64,000 nucleotides of DNA, from the NCBI RefSeq assembly GCF_009829085.1, contig NZ_WUQY01000018.1, positions 1 through 64,000 on the forward strand, read 5' to 3'. The stretch is from Sphingobacterium bovisgrunnientis (lineage in GTDB: Bacteria; Bacteroidota; Bacteroidia; Sphingobacteriales; Sphingobacteriaceae). Under the pieces are notes generated by a model. That model made no database searches. It was not told the DNA's origin and saw nothing but the letters and a program-made list of their open reading frames with translations. A program made the position numbers and the translations under genes. Below are positions 47,195-55,449 of this stretch, piece by piece (position 1 is the first letter of the stretch; each line of letters begins with the position of its first letter).

Positions 47195-47557
47195 CTAGAA
47201 TGCAAAAACTGCTCCGCGACGTAATATTGTCTTTATTTGGCAGTTAAGTTCAATCATAAATTTAGAACCATCCAAAATCTCGCGCAGATTTAAAATGTCT
47301 TCAACAGATAGTATAAAACAACGCTCTGTACGGAATGGCATAACCATTTCAAAATCTGATGTCCTTGAGGAATCACATAACATTTTTTCAATATCGATGC
47401 TGTCAATACGCTTTTTAAATAAAAAGAAATCACTTACGCTAAATGAAGTCGTGGTATTTTGAAACTCCAACCAATAACAGTTTTTTCTGCTACATTGATA
47501 CACTGCTCCAAATCCTGTCTTAAAAACTTCTTCTACGTTAGCTAATGGACAAATCAT
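47195..47557 (-). CDS. DUF6686 family protein
   Basis: 120 aa, soluble, with four cysteines, including CSRKNCYWLEFQN near 22-34 and a conserved-looking ERCFILSVEDILNLREIL segment. I assign it to the DUF6686 family of Bacteroidota by resemblance. These are often found next to ferritin or iron-related genes and may bind metal through the N-terminal cysteines (inference). It is divergent from the copper cluster and in the same direction as ferritin, 184 bp upstream of that gene. Confidence 0.72.
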   Translation of the reverse strand: MICPLANVEEVFKTGFGAVYQCSRKNCYWLEFQNTTTSFSVSDFFLFKKRIDSIDIEKMLCDSSRTSDFEMVMPFRTERCFILSVEDILNLREILDGSKFMIELNCQIKTILRRGAVFAF

Positions 47558-47673
47558 CGTTTACTACTATTCCTTTTTGTTGATGGAACAAATATAATCC
47601 TTATTAAGATTTAATCCAAATAAATAACTTCATTAATTTTATTAAATAAATTTTATTTCTTCATAGGATATTG

Positions 47674-47681
47674 TAGATTTG
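47674..47681 (+). promoter_or_regulatory. Promoter box immediately before the copper cluster
   Basis: TAGATTTG matches TAnnTTTG exactly and ends 6 nt before the ATG at 47688. Transcription would start at or within a few bases of the start codon, suggesting a leaderless or near-leaderless mRNA. Confidence 0.5.
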
Positions 47682-47687
47682 CGGGCA

Positions 47688-48059
47688 ATGAAAACCTGGC
47701 TGCTATATATCCTAATACCCATCATGTTATTGCAATGCAACATGACATTAGTGATATGCACCTCTTTCTATTATAATCAGAATTATATTGAAAAGTACTT
47801 GTGTGTGCAGCGTAATATGGAGAATAATACGTGTCAAGGTCAATGTTTTCTGATGAAGAAATTGAAAAACCAACAAGAAAACGAACAACAAAACTTTAAG
47901 GTCAATTTTCAAGAAAGTTTAGCTGTAAATCCTAACTTGTTTTCATCTGACATATACTTGTCAACTCCAATACTTAAAAAGGTATATGGTCTATACACTT
48001 CAAATTTAAATCCGAGAGATTTTATTTACACATTGGATCGTCCCCCACTCATCGGTTAA
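47688..48059 (+). CDS. Small membrane-anchored or exported cysteine-containing protein
   Basis: 123 aa from the ATG at 47688; an in-frame TTG three codons upstream lies inside the promoter box and was rejected. An N-terminal hydrophobic segment (about 4-27, LLYILIPIMLLQCNMTLVI) precedes NQNYIEKYLCVQRNMENNTCQGQCFLMKK, a pattern I recognise from small Bacteroidota proteins, with cysteines spaced as C-x9-C-x3-C. These could bind copper. It ends 95 bp before the MbnP gene and is probably the first gene of that cluster. Function not established. Confidence 0.72.
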   Translation: MKTWLLYILIPIMLLQCNMTLVICTSFYYNQNYIEKYLCVQRNMENNTCQGQCFLMKKLKNQQENEQQNFKVNFQESLAVNPNLFSSDIYLSTPILKKVYGLYTSNLNPRDFIYTLDRPPLIG

Positions 48060-48154
48060 TAACATCAATTATCGTATTCTATTTTCAATTAATATGAATT
48101 CACAGTGGTGGATTTATATGGATTGTATGTTATTAAACTTAATTTATCATTTTC

Positions 48155-48970
48155 ATGAAAAAAATATTATTGGGATTCGTGTGCATCGCGGGTCTGTTGA
48201 GTGGCTGTACTAAAAACGAAGAAATTAAAATTGACGAAACAAAGTCAGGGCTAGTTAAAATAAAATTTGATCATATCGTAGGCAGCAAGAAGTTGGTTTT
48301 GAATGATTATTTGTATTCGAATGCTAGCAACGAAATGTTTAATATTACCTCGCTTAAATATTATGTGAGTAATATTAAATTCACAAAAGTGAATGGTGAG
48401 GTCATCACAATTCCCAAAAAAGAATCATTCTTTCTTATAGATGCAAGTGACGCAAATTCTCAAAAACCAATTTTGACAATTCCTCAGGGCGAATACAAAA
48501 GTTTAGAGTTTAATCTTGGTGTGGATAGTCTTACGAATACGTTACCAGCAGAAGAACGTACTGGCGTGTTGGATGTTGGAAAATATGGAATGTATTGGTC
48601 ATGGAACTCGGGATATATCCACTTCCAATTAGAAGGTAATTCCGCTCAGGCGGCTAATCCAAACAACAGTTTTAAATATCATATTGGACTTTTTGGGGGT
48701 TACAGCACACCTACGGTAAATAATAACAGAATTATTAAACTTGATCTTACAAAAGCAGGTAAGAGCCAAGTCCAAGAAAATCTTTCATCCGATATACATT
48801 TGATGGTGGATATCGGTAAAATCTTTGACGGGCCAAACACAATCTCTATCAAGACCAATCCAATCGTGATGACCTCTGGACCGCATGCTAAAATCGCAGA
48901 CAATTACGCGACCATGTTTACCCATGATCATACGCACAACTTTACGAAAATAGCAAACCATGAGAAGTAA
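48155..48970 (+). CDS. MbnP family copper-binding lipoprotein
   Basis: 271 aa. The signal ends in a lipobox LLSGC (C18), so it is a periplasmic or outer-membrane lipoprotein. The MbnP pattern is visible in FNITSLKYYVSNIKF, GEYKSLEFNLGVD, and especially YWSWNSGYIHFQLEG, which holds conserved tryptophans. In characterised MbnP proteins a tryptophan is oxidised to kynurenine by the dihaem enzyme MbnH, creating a high-affinity copper site. The C-terminus is His-rich (FTHDHTHNF). The next gene, an MbnH-like enzyme, overlaps by 11 bp. Role: copper binding or acquisition outside the cell membrane. Confidence 0.87.
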   Translation: MKKILLGFVCIAGLLSGCTKNEEIKIDETKSGLVKIKFDHIVGSKKLVLNDYLYSNASNEMFNITSLKYYVSNIKFTKVNGEVITIPKKESFFLIDASDANSQKPILTIPQGEYKSLEFNLGVDSLTNTLPAEERTGVLDVGKYGMYWSWNSGYIHFQLEGNSAQAANPNNSFKYHIGLFGGYSTPTVNNNRIIKLDLTKAGKSQVQENLSSDIHLMVDIGKIFDGPNTISIKTNPIVMTSGPHAKIADNYATMFTHDHTHNFTKIANHEK

Positions 48971-49991
48971 GCAACAGCTTTTGGTATTGCTTTTACTGTT
49001 ATTGGCTGTTTGGGCCTGCAAAAAAGCAGATGATTTAAATCTGATCGAATTTGCAGGCTTTACTAAGCCAGGGCATTTTCCAGAACCTACATACAGTTTT
49101 GCTATTACTCCGTTATCTCAAGAGACCTTTGAGTTGGGCAGAAAATTATTTCACGATGGAATACTTTCAAGAGATAACACAATTTCTTGTGCGAGCTGTC
49201 ATATCAGCCAAAATGCTTTTACGCATCATGGTCATGATGTGAGTCACGGTATTGATGATCAGCTCGGAATTCGAAATTCTAGTGCGCTCATAAATTTGGC
49301 TTGGTCAGCATCCTTTTTTTGGGATGGTGGTGTACAGCAATTAGATCTGACACCAATGGTGCCTATTCATAATCCTATTGAGATGGATGAAAATATGGAA
49401 AACGTTGTAAAAAAATTGCAGGCGCATACACAATATCCAATCTTATTCAAGCAGGCTTTCGGCACCGAAAATATAACCTCAACTCAGGTGTTCAAAGCCC
49501 TTTCACATTTTATGGTGATGCTTGTTTCGGACAATTCAAAGTATGATAAAGTAAAAAGAAACGAAGCTACCTTTACAACCGAAGAAGCAAGTGGCTATCA
49601 GATATTTCAATCCAAATGTAACACTTGCCATCAAGAACCTTTATTTACGGATCATAGTTTCCGTGATAATGGCCTTGGGATTAATCCAGCAAAAGATTTG
49701 GGGCGCTATGATATCACTTCAAGTGAGGAAGATAAGCTTAAATTCAAAGTTCCGACCCTACGTAATTTGCATTATACAGCTCCTTATATGCACGATGGGC
49801 GCATCATCACGCTTGAGGGAGTATTAAATCATTATGCAAAAGAGGTCGTGCATACGGACAATTTAGATCCTCTTCTAAAACAAAATAAAGGAATTCCATT
49901 GCGTGCAAATGAAATGCAAGACCTATTAGCCTTTCTGAATACATTAAATGACGAATCATTCGTAAACAATAAAGCTTTTAATCAACCATGA
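48960..49991 (+). CDS. MbnH-like dihaem cytochrome c peroxidase/MauG family lipoprotein
   Basis: 343 aa. The N-terminal hydrophobic signal ends AVWAC (C19), consistent with a lipoprotein. Haem sites: C76-ASC-H80 and C220-NTC-H224. Downstream are GRYDITSSEEDKLKFKVPTLRNL and APYMHDGR, typical of cytochrome c peroxidase/MauG proteins. Because it directly follows an MbnP gene (11-bp overlap), it most likely is the MbnH partner that oxidises a tryptophan of MbnP, rather than a general peroxidase. This partnership is inferred from gene order and family knowledge. The next gene overlaps by 4 bp (ATGA). Confidence 0.88.
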   Translation: MRSKQQLLVLLLLLLAVWACKKADDLNLIEFAGFTKPGHFPEPTYSFAITPLSQETFELGRKLFHDGILSRDNTISCASCHISQNAFTHHGHDVSHGIDDQLGIRNSSALINLAWSASFFWDGGVQQLDLTPMVPIHNPIEMDENMENVVKKLQAHTQYPILFKQAFGTENITSTQVFKALSHFMVMLVSDNSKYDKVKRNEATFTTEEASGYQIFQSKCNTCHQEPLFTDHSFRDNGLGINPAKDLGRYDITSSEEDKLKFKVPTLRNLHYTAPYMHDGRIITLEGVLNHYAKEVVHTDNLDPLLKQNKGIPLRANEMQDLLAFLNTLNDESFVNNKAFNQP

Positions 49992-50896
49992 GAAAAATTT
50001 TACTTTTTGCATTATTGGGTATATTGAGCACATTATCTGCTGTAGCTTGCGAAATTTGTGGCGGTGGTTTGGGAAGTAATTACACCGGCTTATTACCCAA
50101 TTTCAATAAGCGTTTCGTTGGTGTGCGCTATCACTTCAATCAGGTATACACACAATTAGACGTTTCAGGAAATAAAACAGCATTGACAAATAAGGAAAAA
50201 TACCACACTGCAGAGCTATGGTCCGCTTGGAATCTAGGTACTCGTTGGCGCGTGATGGCTATCCTACCTTATAGTAAAATCCAAAAATACAGTTATGGAA
50301 CAGATCAGCAATCCAGCAAATCGGGTCTTGGCGATATCAATCTAAGTGGGTATTATAACCTACTGAATAAATCTGAAATATTTACCCAAACACTTTGGTT
50401 TGGTGCAGGAGTCAAATTACCAACGGGTGAATACAATAAAGATGAGTTTATCACTACTAATTCTGCTAATATCTATCAATTAGGAACTGGAAGTTTTGAT
50501 TTTACAGGATCGCTGAATTACGATATTAGCATAAAAAATATTGGTCTCAATACTAATGTTAGTTATAAGGCTAATACCAGAAATAGCGATGAATATCAAT
50601 ACGGGAATAAGTTGACCTTAAATGGAAGTGTTTATTATAATGCTTCGATAAATGAAAAAATTAAATTACGTCCAAATGTCGGGATCCAGCACGATACCCA
50701 AGCTAGAGATCAAACTATGGGTTTTAAAATCGAACAAACTGGTGGTTACAATACCAACCTCAATGTAGGTTTAGAGAGTACAATTAATAATATTGCAATA
50801 GGTTTTTCTTACCAGACTCCACTAAGCCAATTCGTAAGTCATGGAAGAACTGAACTCGTGAATAAATTCTTGACACACGTTACATTTACGTTTTAA
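49988..50896 (+). CDS. Outer-membrane transporter-like barrel of the copper cluster
   Basis: 302 aa. The signal peptide (MRKILLFALLGILSTLSAVA) is followed at once by CEICGGGLGSNYTGLLP, a Cys-rich N-terminus (C-x2-C) that could present copper. The rest is strand-rich with repeated aromatic/Gly pattern (ELWSAWNLGTRWRVMAILPYSK, IALWFGAGVKLP-like TLWFGAGVKLPTGEY) and ends LTHVTFTF, an outer-membrane barrel terminus. It overlaps the MbnH-like gene by 4 bp and ends before a perfect terminator. Likely an outer-membrane channel or sensor for the MbnP/MbnH pair; transport itself is not demonstrated. Confidence 0.8.
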   Translation: MRKILLFALLGILSTLSAVACEICGGGLGSNYTGLLPNFNKRFVGVRYHFNQVYTQLDVSGNKTALTNKEKYHTAELWSAWNLGTRWRVMAILPYSKIQKYSYGTDQQSSKSGLGDINLSGYYNLLNKSEIFTQTLWFGAGVKLPTGEYNKDEFITTNSANIYQLGTGSFDFTGSLNYDISIKNIGLNTNVSYKANTRNSDEYQYGNKLTLNGSVYYNASINEKIKLRPNVGIQHDTQARDQTMGFKIEQTGGYNTNLNVGLESTINNIAIGFSYQTPLSQFVSHGRTELVNKFLTHVTFTF

Positions 50897-50900
50897 ATAG

Positions 50901-50940
50901 AAAGAGGTTCAAAATATTATTTTGAACCTCTTTTCTTTGG
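50901..50940. terminator. Bidirectional terminator after the copper cluster
   Basis: A perfect 15-bp stem, AAAGAGGTTCAAAAT (50901-50915) with ATTTTGAACCTCTTT (50919-50933), has a 3-nt loop and T-rich flank, between convergent genes. Confidence 0.88.
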
Positions 50941-50958
50941 GATTGGATTGTATGATAA

Positions 50959-51357
50959 TTATCCTAATATTTCTTTCAATTTGCCCACTTGATGATCCAC
51001 TAATTTTTGTAAAGGACCTGAAGCCATCATTTTCATCATCATGTTTAATTGTGCTTCAATAATGAAAGTAGCACTCGTTTCTGTGGCAGAAATCTCTTCC
51101 ACCTTCCACACTAATTTCAATTCAAATGGAGCTTCTTCTGAGGGAACACAAATTATTTCTTTATTCTCCACACGTTGGCTAATTTTCAAAGCCAATTTTG
51201 CCATGTTTTTAATCGTAAAACGAGCCTCATCAGCTGTCGAAGACCAATTGTAGATATTTTCAGGCATCAATTGCTCATGATTGTTTAAATCATTTAAAAA
51301 ATTATAAACCTCATTAATAGGTTTATTAATCGCAACATTGTTTTGAATAACAGTCAT
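50959..51357 (-). CDS. SRPBCC (START-like) family protein
   Basis: 132 aa from the ATG at 51357 (MTVIQNNVAINKPINEVYNFLNDLNNHEQLMP), the usual beginning of this helix-grip fold; the longer frame overlaps pyrE and was rejected. The fold forms a hydrophobic ligand cavity, with the closing C-terminal helix at about 108-131 (MASGPLQKLVDHQVGKLKEIL). No catalytic residues are implied. It lies 14 bp after pyrE in the same direction, so probably on the same transcript. Ligand unknown. Confidence 0.85.
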   Translation of the reverse strand: MTVIQNNVAINKPINEVYNFLNDLNNHEQLMPENIYNWSSTADEARFTIKNMAKLALKISQRVENKEIICVPSEEAPFELKLVWKVEEISATETSATFIIEAQLNMMMKMMASGPLQKLVDHQVGKLKEILG

Positions 51358-51371
51358 AGTTAGTATGTGTT

Positions 51372-52019
51372 TTATTGTGCTGGAGACCAGTTTGCTGGAT
51401 CTTTTCTCCAAGATTGTAAAAACTCTACGTCAGAATCCAATACATAACTTTTTTGTACTGCAACTTGGATAAGTGCATCATAATTACATAAACTGAATAT
51501 TGGACACTTTGCGTCAGCAAAATTCTTAGTCGCTTCATCCAATCCGTATGTAAAAATAGAAACCAGTCCTACGACATTACAACCTGCTTCACGCAAAGCT
51601 TGTACCGCTTGTAATGAGCTTTTGCCTGTAGAGACTAAATCTTCTATAACAACAACGCGTTGTCCTTCTACTACTTCACCCTCAATTAAATTTTGACGTC
51701 CATGATCTTTTGCACTACTGCGTACATAAGTAAATGGTAAGCCTAAATCTTGTGCTACTAGTACACCTTGAGGAATGCCTGCTGTAGCTACACCAGAAAC
51801 CATTTCCACAGATCCAAACTCTTCTTGAATCAGCTGTGCCAACCTTTGACGAATATACGTACGGATAGCTGGATGTGACAGTGTGATACGATTATCACAA
51901 TAAATTGGAGACTTCCAACCCGATGCCCATGTAAAAGGACTTTTAGGTTGTAATTTTATTGCTTTAATTTGCAATAAGGATTCAGCAACTTTTTGTTCAA
52001 CCTCATTTAAATTATTCAT
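51372..52019 (-). CDS. pyrE: Orotate phosphoribosyltransferase
   Basis: 215 aa. PRPP-binding motif VVVIEDLVSTGKSSLQAV (about 125-142), plus SGVATAGIPQGVLVAQDLGLPFTYVR and the N-terminal FTWASGWKSPIYCDNR, all typical of OPRTase, which makes orotidine 5'-phosphate from orotate and PRPP in pyrimidine synthesis. The start codon overlaps the start codon of the divergent Nudix gene by two bases (CATG at 52017-52020). A candidate promoter box lies only 4 nt upstream, inside the Nudix coding region. Confidence 0.95.
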   Translation of the reverse strand: MNNLNEVEQKVAESLLQIKAIKLQPKSPFTWASGWKSPIYCDNRITLSHPAIRTYIRQRLAQLIQEEFGSVEMVSGVATAGIPQGVLVAQDLGLPFTYVRSSAKDHGRQNLIEGEVVEGQRVVVIEDLVSTGKSSLQAVQALREAGCNVVGLVSIFTYGLDEATKNFADAKCPIFSLCNYDALIQVAVQKSYVLDSDVEFLQSWRKDPANWSPAQ

Positions 52020-52620
52020 GGCACAAATTTATAAAATTTATATGAACCAAAGCCTGCTTATTTTAGCAGATTTTGCTCCTAAAATCGAAAAGAATGTTCA
52101 AACTATTGGATTACAAGAAATTGAACTTGAAAAACTTTTCAACACGTCTACTAAAAACCAGCAAATTACCTATTTGTTTGTACATCCAGAGATTAATTCT
52201 ATCTTCAAAAAAATCATTTCAGACTTGAAAATTATTTATGCTGCTGGAGGCGTTGTACGTAATGGTGAAGGTGATTATTTGTTTATTCATCGACTAGGAA
52301 AATGGGATTTACCAAAAGGTAAAGTTGATGAAGGGGAAAAAATGCGTGAGGCTGCAGTACGTGAAGTAGAAGAAGAATGCGGAATTAAGGTGGATTATTT
52401 AGGCGAAAAGATTCAAACTACCTACCATACCTACATCATGCGCGGTAAATTTGTGCTAAAACAAACGAAATGGTACGATATGGGCGTAAATAAAGTGCCT
52501 GAGCTCATTCCTCAAACCGAAGAAGATATCACAGAAGCTGTGTGGTTGAATAAAAAAGATTTGAAAAAAGTACGTGAGAATACCTATCCTTTGATCTTGG
52601 ATATTCTCGAAAAAATATAA
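52018..52620 (+). CDS. Nudix hydrolase
   Basis: 200 aa. A complete Nudix box GKVDEGEKMREAAVREVEEECGI (about 101-123) gives the magnesium-dependent pyrophosphohydrolase signature GX5EX7REUXEEXGU. The preceding LFIHRLGKWDLPKGK is the usual strand. The N-terminal 75 residues form an extra domain that I do not name. Substrate (a nucleoside diphosphate linked to another moiety) is not predictable. The start at 52018 is favoured by the family-like opening YKIYMNQSLLIL; an in-frame ATG at 52042 would avoid the overlap with pyrE. Confidence 0.88.
   Translation: MAQIYKIYMNQSLLILADFAPKIEKNVQTIGLQEIELEKLFNTSTKNQQITYLFVHPEINSIFKKIISDLKIIYAAGGVVRNGEGDYLFIHRLGKWDLPKGKVDEGEKMREAAVREVEEECGIKVDYLGEKIQTTYHTYIMRGKFVLKQTKWYDMGVNKVPELIPQTEEDITEAVWLNKKDLKKVRENTYPLILDILEKI
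52024..52031 (-). promoter_or_regulatory. Candidate promoter box for pyrE inside the Nudix gene
   Basis: The minus strand reads TAAATTTG (exact TAnnTTTG) ending 4 nt before the pyrE ATG. A TTTG lies on the same strand at 52048-52051, 16 bp further upstream, shorter than the usual spacer. Confidence 0.4.
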
Positions 52621-52634
52621 TAACATCACAACTG

Positions 52635-52662
52635 AAGCGAGAGGCCTCTCCTCTCGCTTTTA
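52635..52662 (+). terminator. Intrinsic terminator of the Nudix gene
   Basis: AAGCGAGAGG (52635-52644) pairs perfectly with CCTCTCGCTT (52650-52659) around a 5-nt loop, followed by TT. Confidence 0.75.
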
Positions 52663-52725
52663 AATCATTTTAAACTTATTGTCTATTTCAGCTGTTTACC
52701 TAGTGTAATCAAAGTATAAAGCATT

Positions 52726-53274
52726 ATGAGTAAAAGCATTGGAATACTAGTAGGAAGCTTACGCAAAGAATCTTTAAACAGAAAAATTGCGAATAATTTG
52801 GTCAATCTATTGGATAAAAAGTATAGCTATGTATTTCTAGCTATTGGTGATTTACCACTCTACAATGAAGATATAGATCAAGATAAACCGCCAAAGGAAT
52901 ACAGCTCATTCCGAGACAAACTATCGTCCTTCGATGCGTTTTTATTTTTCACACCCGAATACAATAGATCAATTCCTGCGGTGTTGAAAAATGCATTAGA
53001 TGTAGGTTCACGACCTTATGGTAAAAGTAAATGGGATGGGAAGCCTGCTGCAATTGTTTCTGTTTCTCCAGGCGCAATTAGTGCATTCGGGGCGAATCAT
53101 CATTTGAGGCAATGTCTTACCTTTCTGAATATGCCTACTTTGCAGCAACCCGAAATGTACATCGGCAATGTCACCGAGCTTCTTGATGAGGATGATACAA
53201 TAAAATCTGATACTACCGCTGACTTATGCAAAAAATTCATCAAAGCTTTTGAAGGATGGATGGAAAAGTTTTAG
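52726..53274 (+). CDS. NADPH-dependent FMN reductase
   Basis: 182 aa flavodoxin-like fold. FMN-binding loops: GSLRKESLNRKIA (10-22) and TPEYNRSIPAVLKNALDVGSRP (about 78-99). Family members use NAD(P)H to reduce FMN, quinones, azo dyes or chromate. It ends 4 bp before the convergent DUF3810 gene. No partner monooxygenase is adjacent, so a general quinone or flavin reductase is the safest reading. Confidence 0.9.
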   Translation: MSKSIGILVGSLRKESLNRKIANNLVNLLDKKYSYVFLAIGDLPLYNEDIDQDKPPKEYSSFRDKLSSFDAFLFFTPEYNRSIPAVLKNALDVGSRPYGKSKWDGKPAAIVSVSPGAISAFGANHHLRQCLTFLNMPTLQQPEMYIGNVTELLDEDDTIKSDTTADLCKKFIKAFEGWMEKF

Positions 53275-53278
53275 ATAG

Positions 53279-54364
53279 TTAAGGCAACTTTTCTTGTTGT
53301 TTTTCCCAAGCGACAAGAAGGGTTGTCATCATATTGTAGCGTTCCAACCCTTCGGGCTGATTGTTGTGTTTTAAGAATTGATTGTAGAATACACCTGAAA
53401 CTTTATCAATCCAACCTCGATAGGACATCCAAAATTCTCTTTCAGCTTTGAAATCCGCCAACACTTTTGGTGATAATTTAGATTTGTACTGATCGAATAA
53501 TTCTTTATTTCCATATAAGGGATGCAACAAATATTCTACAGCAGAATAATATGCCGAATACTTATACCAGACATCTCTATTATCTTTCAATGTCAAGAAA
53601 GCGATAAAATTGCATTCATCTTCGAATCCTACGCCCATTTGATGTGTCAACTCATGGACGGTGACAAAGGGAAATGAAGCATTAGGTATGAGTTGATTAA
53701 CCTGAACTTCCAGTGTAAACGGATTGAAGTAGCCCGAAACCGTAAAATACGATGCAAGTACACTCGATATTGGTTCTTTAGCGCGAACCTGTGTTTTACA
53801 TAGATAATCCTTTAATAAAGTATCTTGCAGTACAATTTCTGTCAAATCACCTTTCACACCATTTTTGGAGTTGCTATTTACATCCACTTTTTCACGTAGC
53901 TCATTCGCTATCGCAATGTATTTATCCAATATTTTGAGGTGATCCTCTCGCGTTATTTTTGCGTCTGAAAAACCAAATTTATCAGCTACGGGTTGTCTGA
54001 AATAATTCAATCCCCAATTGACTGTAAATATTACATAAACAGTTGATAATATAAATATTATACGTGCTAAATTAAGTTTTAGATTATACCATTGTTTACG
54101 GAACAGTTCTCGAAAAACGAGCACAACATTGTAAGTCAATACTATAGCAATCGTAGCATAGAAGATATCCCCTATACTAAACGGAATCCATGAGAATAAT
54201 ACAATATACAGGTAAGAAATAGCGGGGTAAAACATTTGTGCATAATACTGTTCTACCCAACTTTCTTTAGTCTTTAGCAATTCTAAAAGCACAATGATAA
54301 CCCAGCAAAAGCCAATGGTCAGATAGTACTTTCGGAGTATGTTAGTTCTAACTTTGGGTTTCAT
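53279..54364 (-). CDS. DUF3810 family membrane protein with HExxH motif
   Basis: 361 aa from the ATG at 54364, which overlaps the upstream gene by 17 bp; the longer frame runs back into that gene. About three transmembrane segments occupy the first 115 residues (TIGFCWVIIVLLELL; AISYLYIVLFSWIPFSIGDIFY; IIFILSTVYVIFTVNW). A soluble domain then holds the zinc-peptidase motif VHELTHQMGVGFEDECNFIAFL, with HELTH and a possible third acidic ligand. DUF3810 proteins are probable membrane-bound metallopeptidases of unknown substrate. It is likely co-transcribed with the nucleoid-associated protein gene. Confidence 0.85.
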   Translation of the reverse strand: MKPKVRTNILRKYYLTIGFCWVIIVLLELLKTKESWVEQYYAQMFYPAISYLYIVLFSWIPFSIGDIFYATIAIVLTYNVVLVFRELFRKQWYNLKLNLARIIFILSTVYVIFTVNWGLNYFRQPVADKFGFSDAKITREDHLKILDKYIAIANELREKVDVNSNSKNGVKGDLTEIVLQDTLLKDYLCKTQVRAKEPISSVLASYFTVSGYFNPFTLEVQVNQLIPNASFPFVTVHELTHQMGVGFEDECNFIAFLTLKDNRDVWYKYSAYYSAVEYLLHPLYGNKELFDQYKSKLSPKVLADFKAEREFWMSYRGWIDKVSGVFYNQFLKHNNQPEGLERYNMMTTLLVAWEKQQEKLP

Positions 54365-55409
54365 TTTCGTAATACAACTTGTAATAGTTTTTCCCTTTAT
54401 CCTCATCATAGCCCTGCTCGAGGTATTCCCGCTTTCCGTGGACATAAATATGGAAATTCTTATCCAATTTGATGACAGATTTGTATGAACTTGCCATTTT
54501 CTTTACGGCTGGCGTAGCTATTTCAAAATTTGCCTGAAAAGGCATATCAAACTCATCTTCAAAAGACTGTTTGTATTCATTAAACAAAGAAGCGGCTTGT
54601 GGATTAGCAATTACCTCCTCTTCAAATTCGGCACTGTCGAAAGTTTCTTTGCTTTTGAAATAGTTCATCGAACGATTCAACAAATCAATTTTATCTGCAG
54701 TTTCCAACTCAAAAACTTCATCCAATTTTTCGTTAACAAAGTTTTTGTACACTTTCATGAGATTTCCTGTTTGCTGGAAAGCATCATTACGCGATTTCAA
54801 TTGTAAGAAATTATCCTTCCAATAGACTGCTTCGGACTGGTTTGTTTGATCGACAACCAATACTTTAAAGCCTTCCTCAGTTTCAGTATTGACAATGACA
54901 ACACCTTTATCCAGTTTATTGATATTAATCGCTTCCTGCTCATAATTCAATTGAAAACCGCCCTGCTCAGGATACACTTTAAGGTATGCCTCCTTGTTTT
55001 CGGATTTAAAAATCCCTACTGCCGCATGGTCCTCTCCTTCCATTTGCACATTCTTCAACGCTACGACATAGACCTCACCCGACTTGATTTTCGGATGATC
55101 CGAAACTTCGTATAAATGTTTGGTTACTTGTTGTGAAAACTCGTGAAAGCTGATATTGCCTTCAAAAAATTTCTTTGAAAAGTGATACACTTCATTTAAT
55201 TCTAATTCTTCATTGGGATGAAAAAAGCGATAAACTTCAGTCAACTTTGCAAAAGGTTTCATAAAATATTGCATCAATAAATCGGGCAATATTTCGTCTC
55301 CAGCCAAATCAATTGGATTTTCGGACAATATATAAAACTCATCGTTGGCTTTGTTGCCTACATGATGAATAGAAAGATTTTCAAACGTTGCGTCTTGATG
55401 AAAAAACAT
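54348..55409 (-). CDS. Nucleoid-associated protein (NdpA/YejK-like family)
   Basis: 353 aa, acidic and soluble. It resembles the 37-kDa nucleoid-associated protein family: the early segment FENLSIHHVGNKANDEFYILSENPIDL, then PEQGGFQLNYEQEAININKLDKGVVIVN, and the C-terminal YVHGKREYLEQGYDEDKGKNYYKLYY. E. coli YejK binds the nucleoid; the role in Bacteroidota is untested. It overlaps the downstream DUF3810 gene by 17 bp, so translation of the two is probably coupled. Confidence 0.84.
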   Translation of the reverse strand: MFFHQDATFENLSIHHVGNKANDEFYILSENPIDLAGDEILPDLLMQYFMKPFAKLTEVYRFFHPNEELELNEVYHFSKKFFEGNISFHEFSQQVTKHLYEVSDHPKIKSGEVYVVALKNVQMEGEDHAAVGIFKSENKEAYLKVYPEQGGFQLNYEQEAININKLDKGVVIVNTETEEGFKVLVVDQTNQSEAVYWKDNFLQLKSRNDAFQQTGNLMKVYKNFVNEKLDEVFELETADKIDLLNRSMNYFKSKETFDSAEFEEEVIANPQAASLFNEYKQSFEDEFDMPFQANFEIATPAVKKMASSYKSVIKLDKNFHIYVHGKREYLEQGYDEDKGKNYYKLYYENETQS

Positions 55410-55449
55410 AGATTAAAGTTAAAGAAACAAAAATATAAAAGTATTTTGG

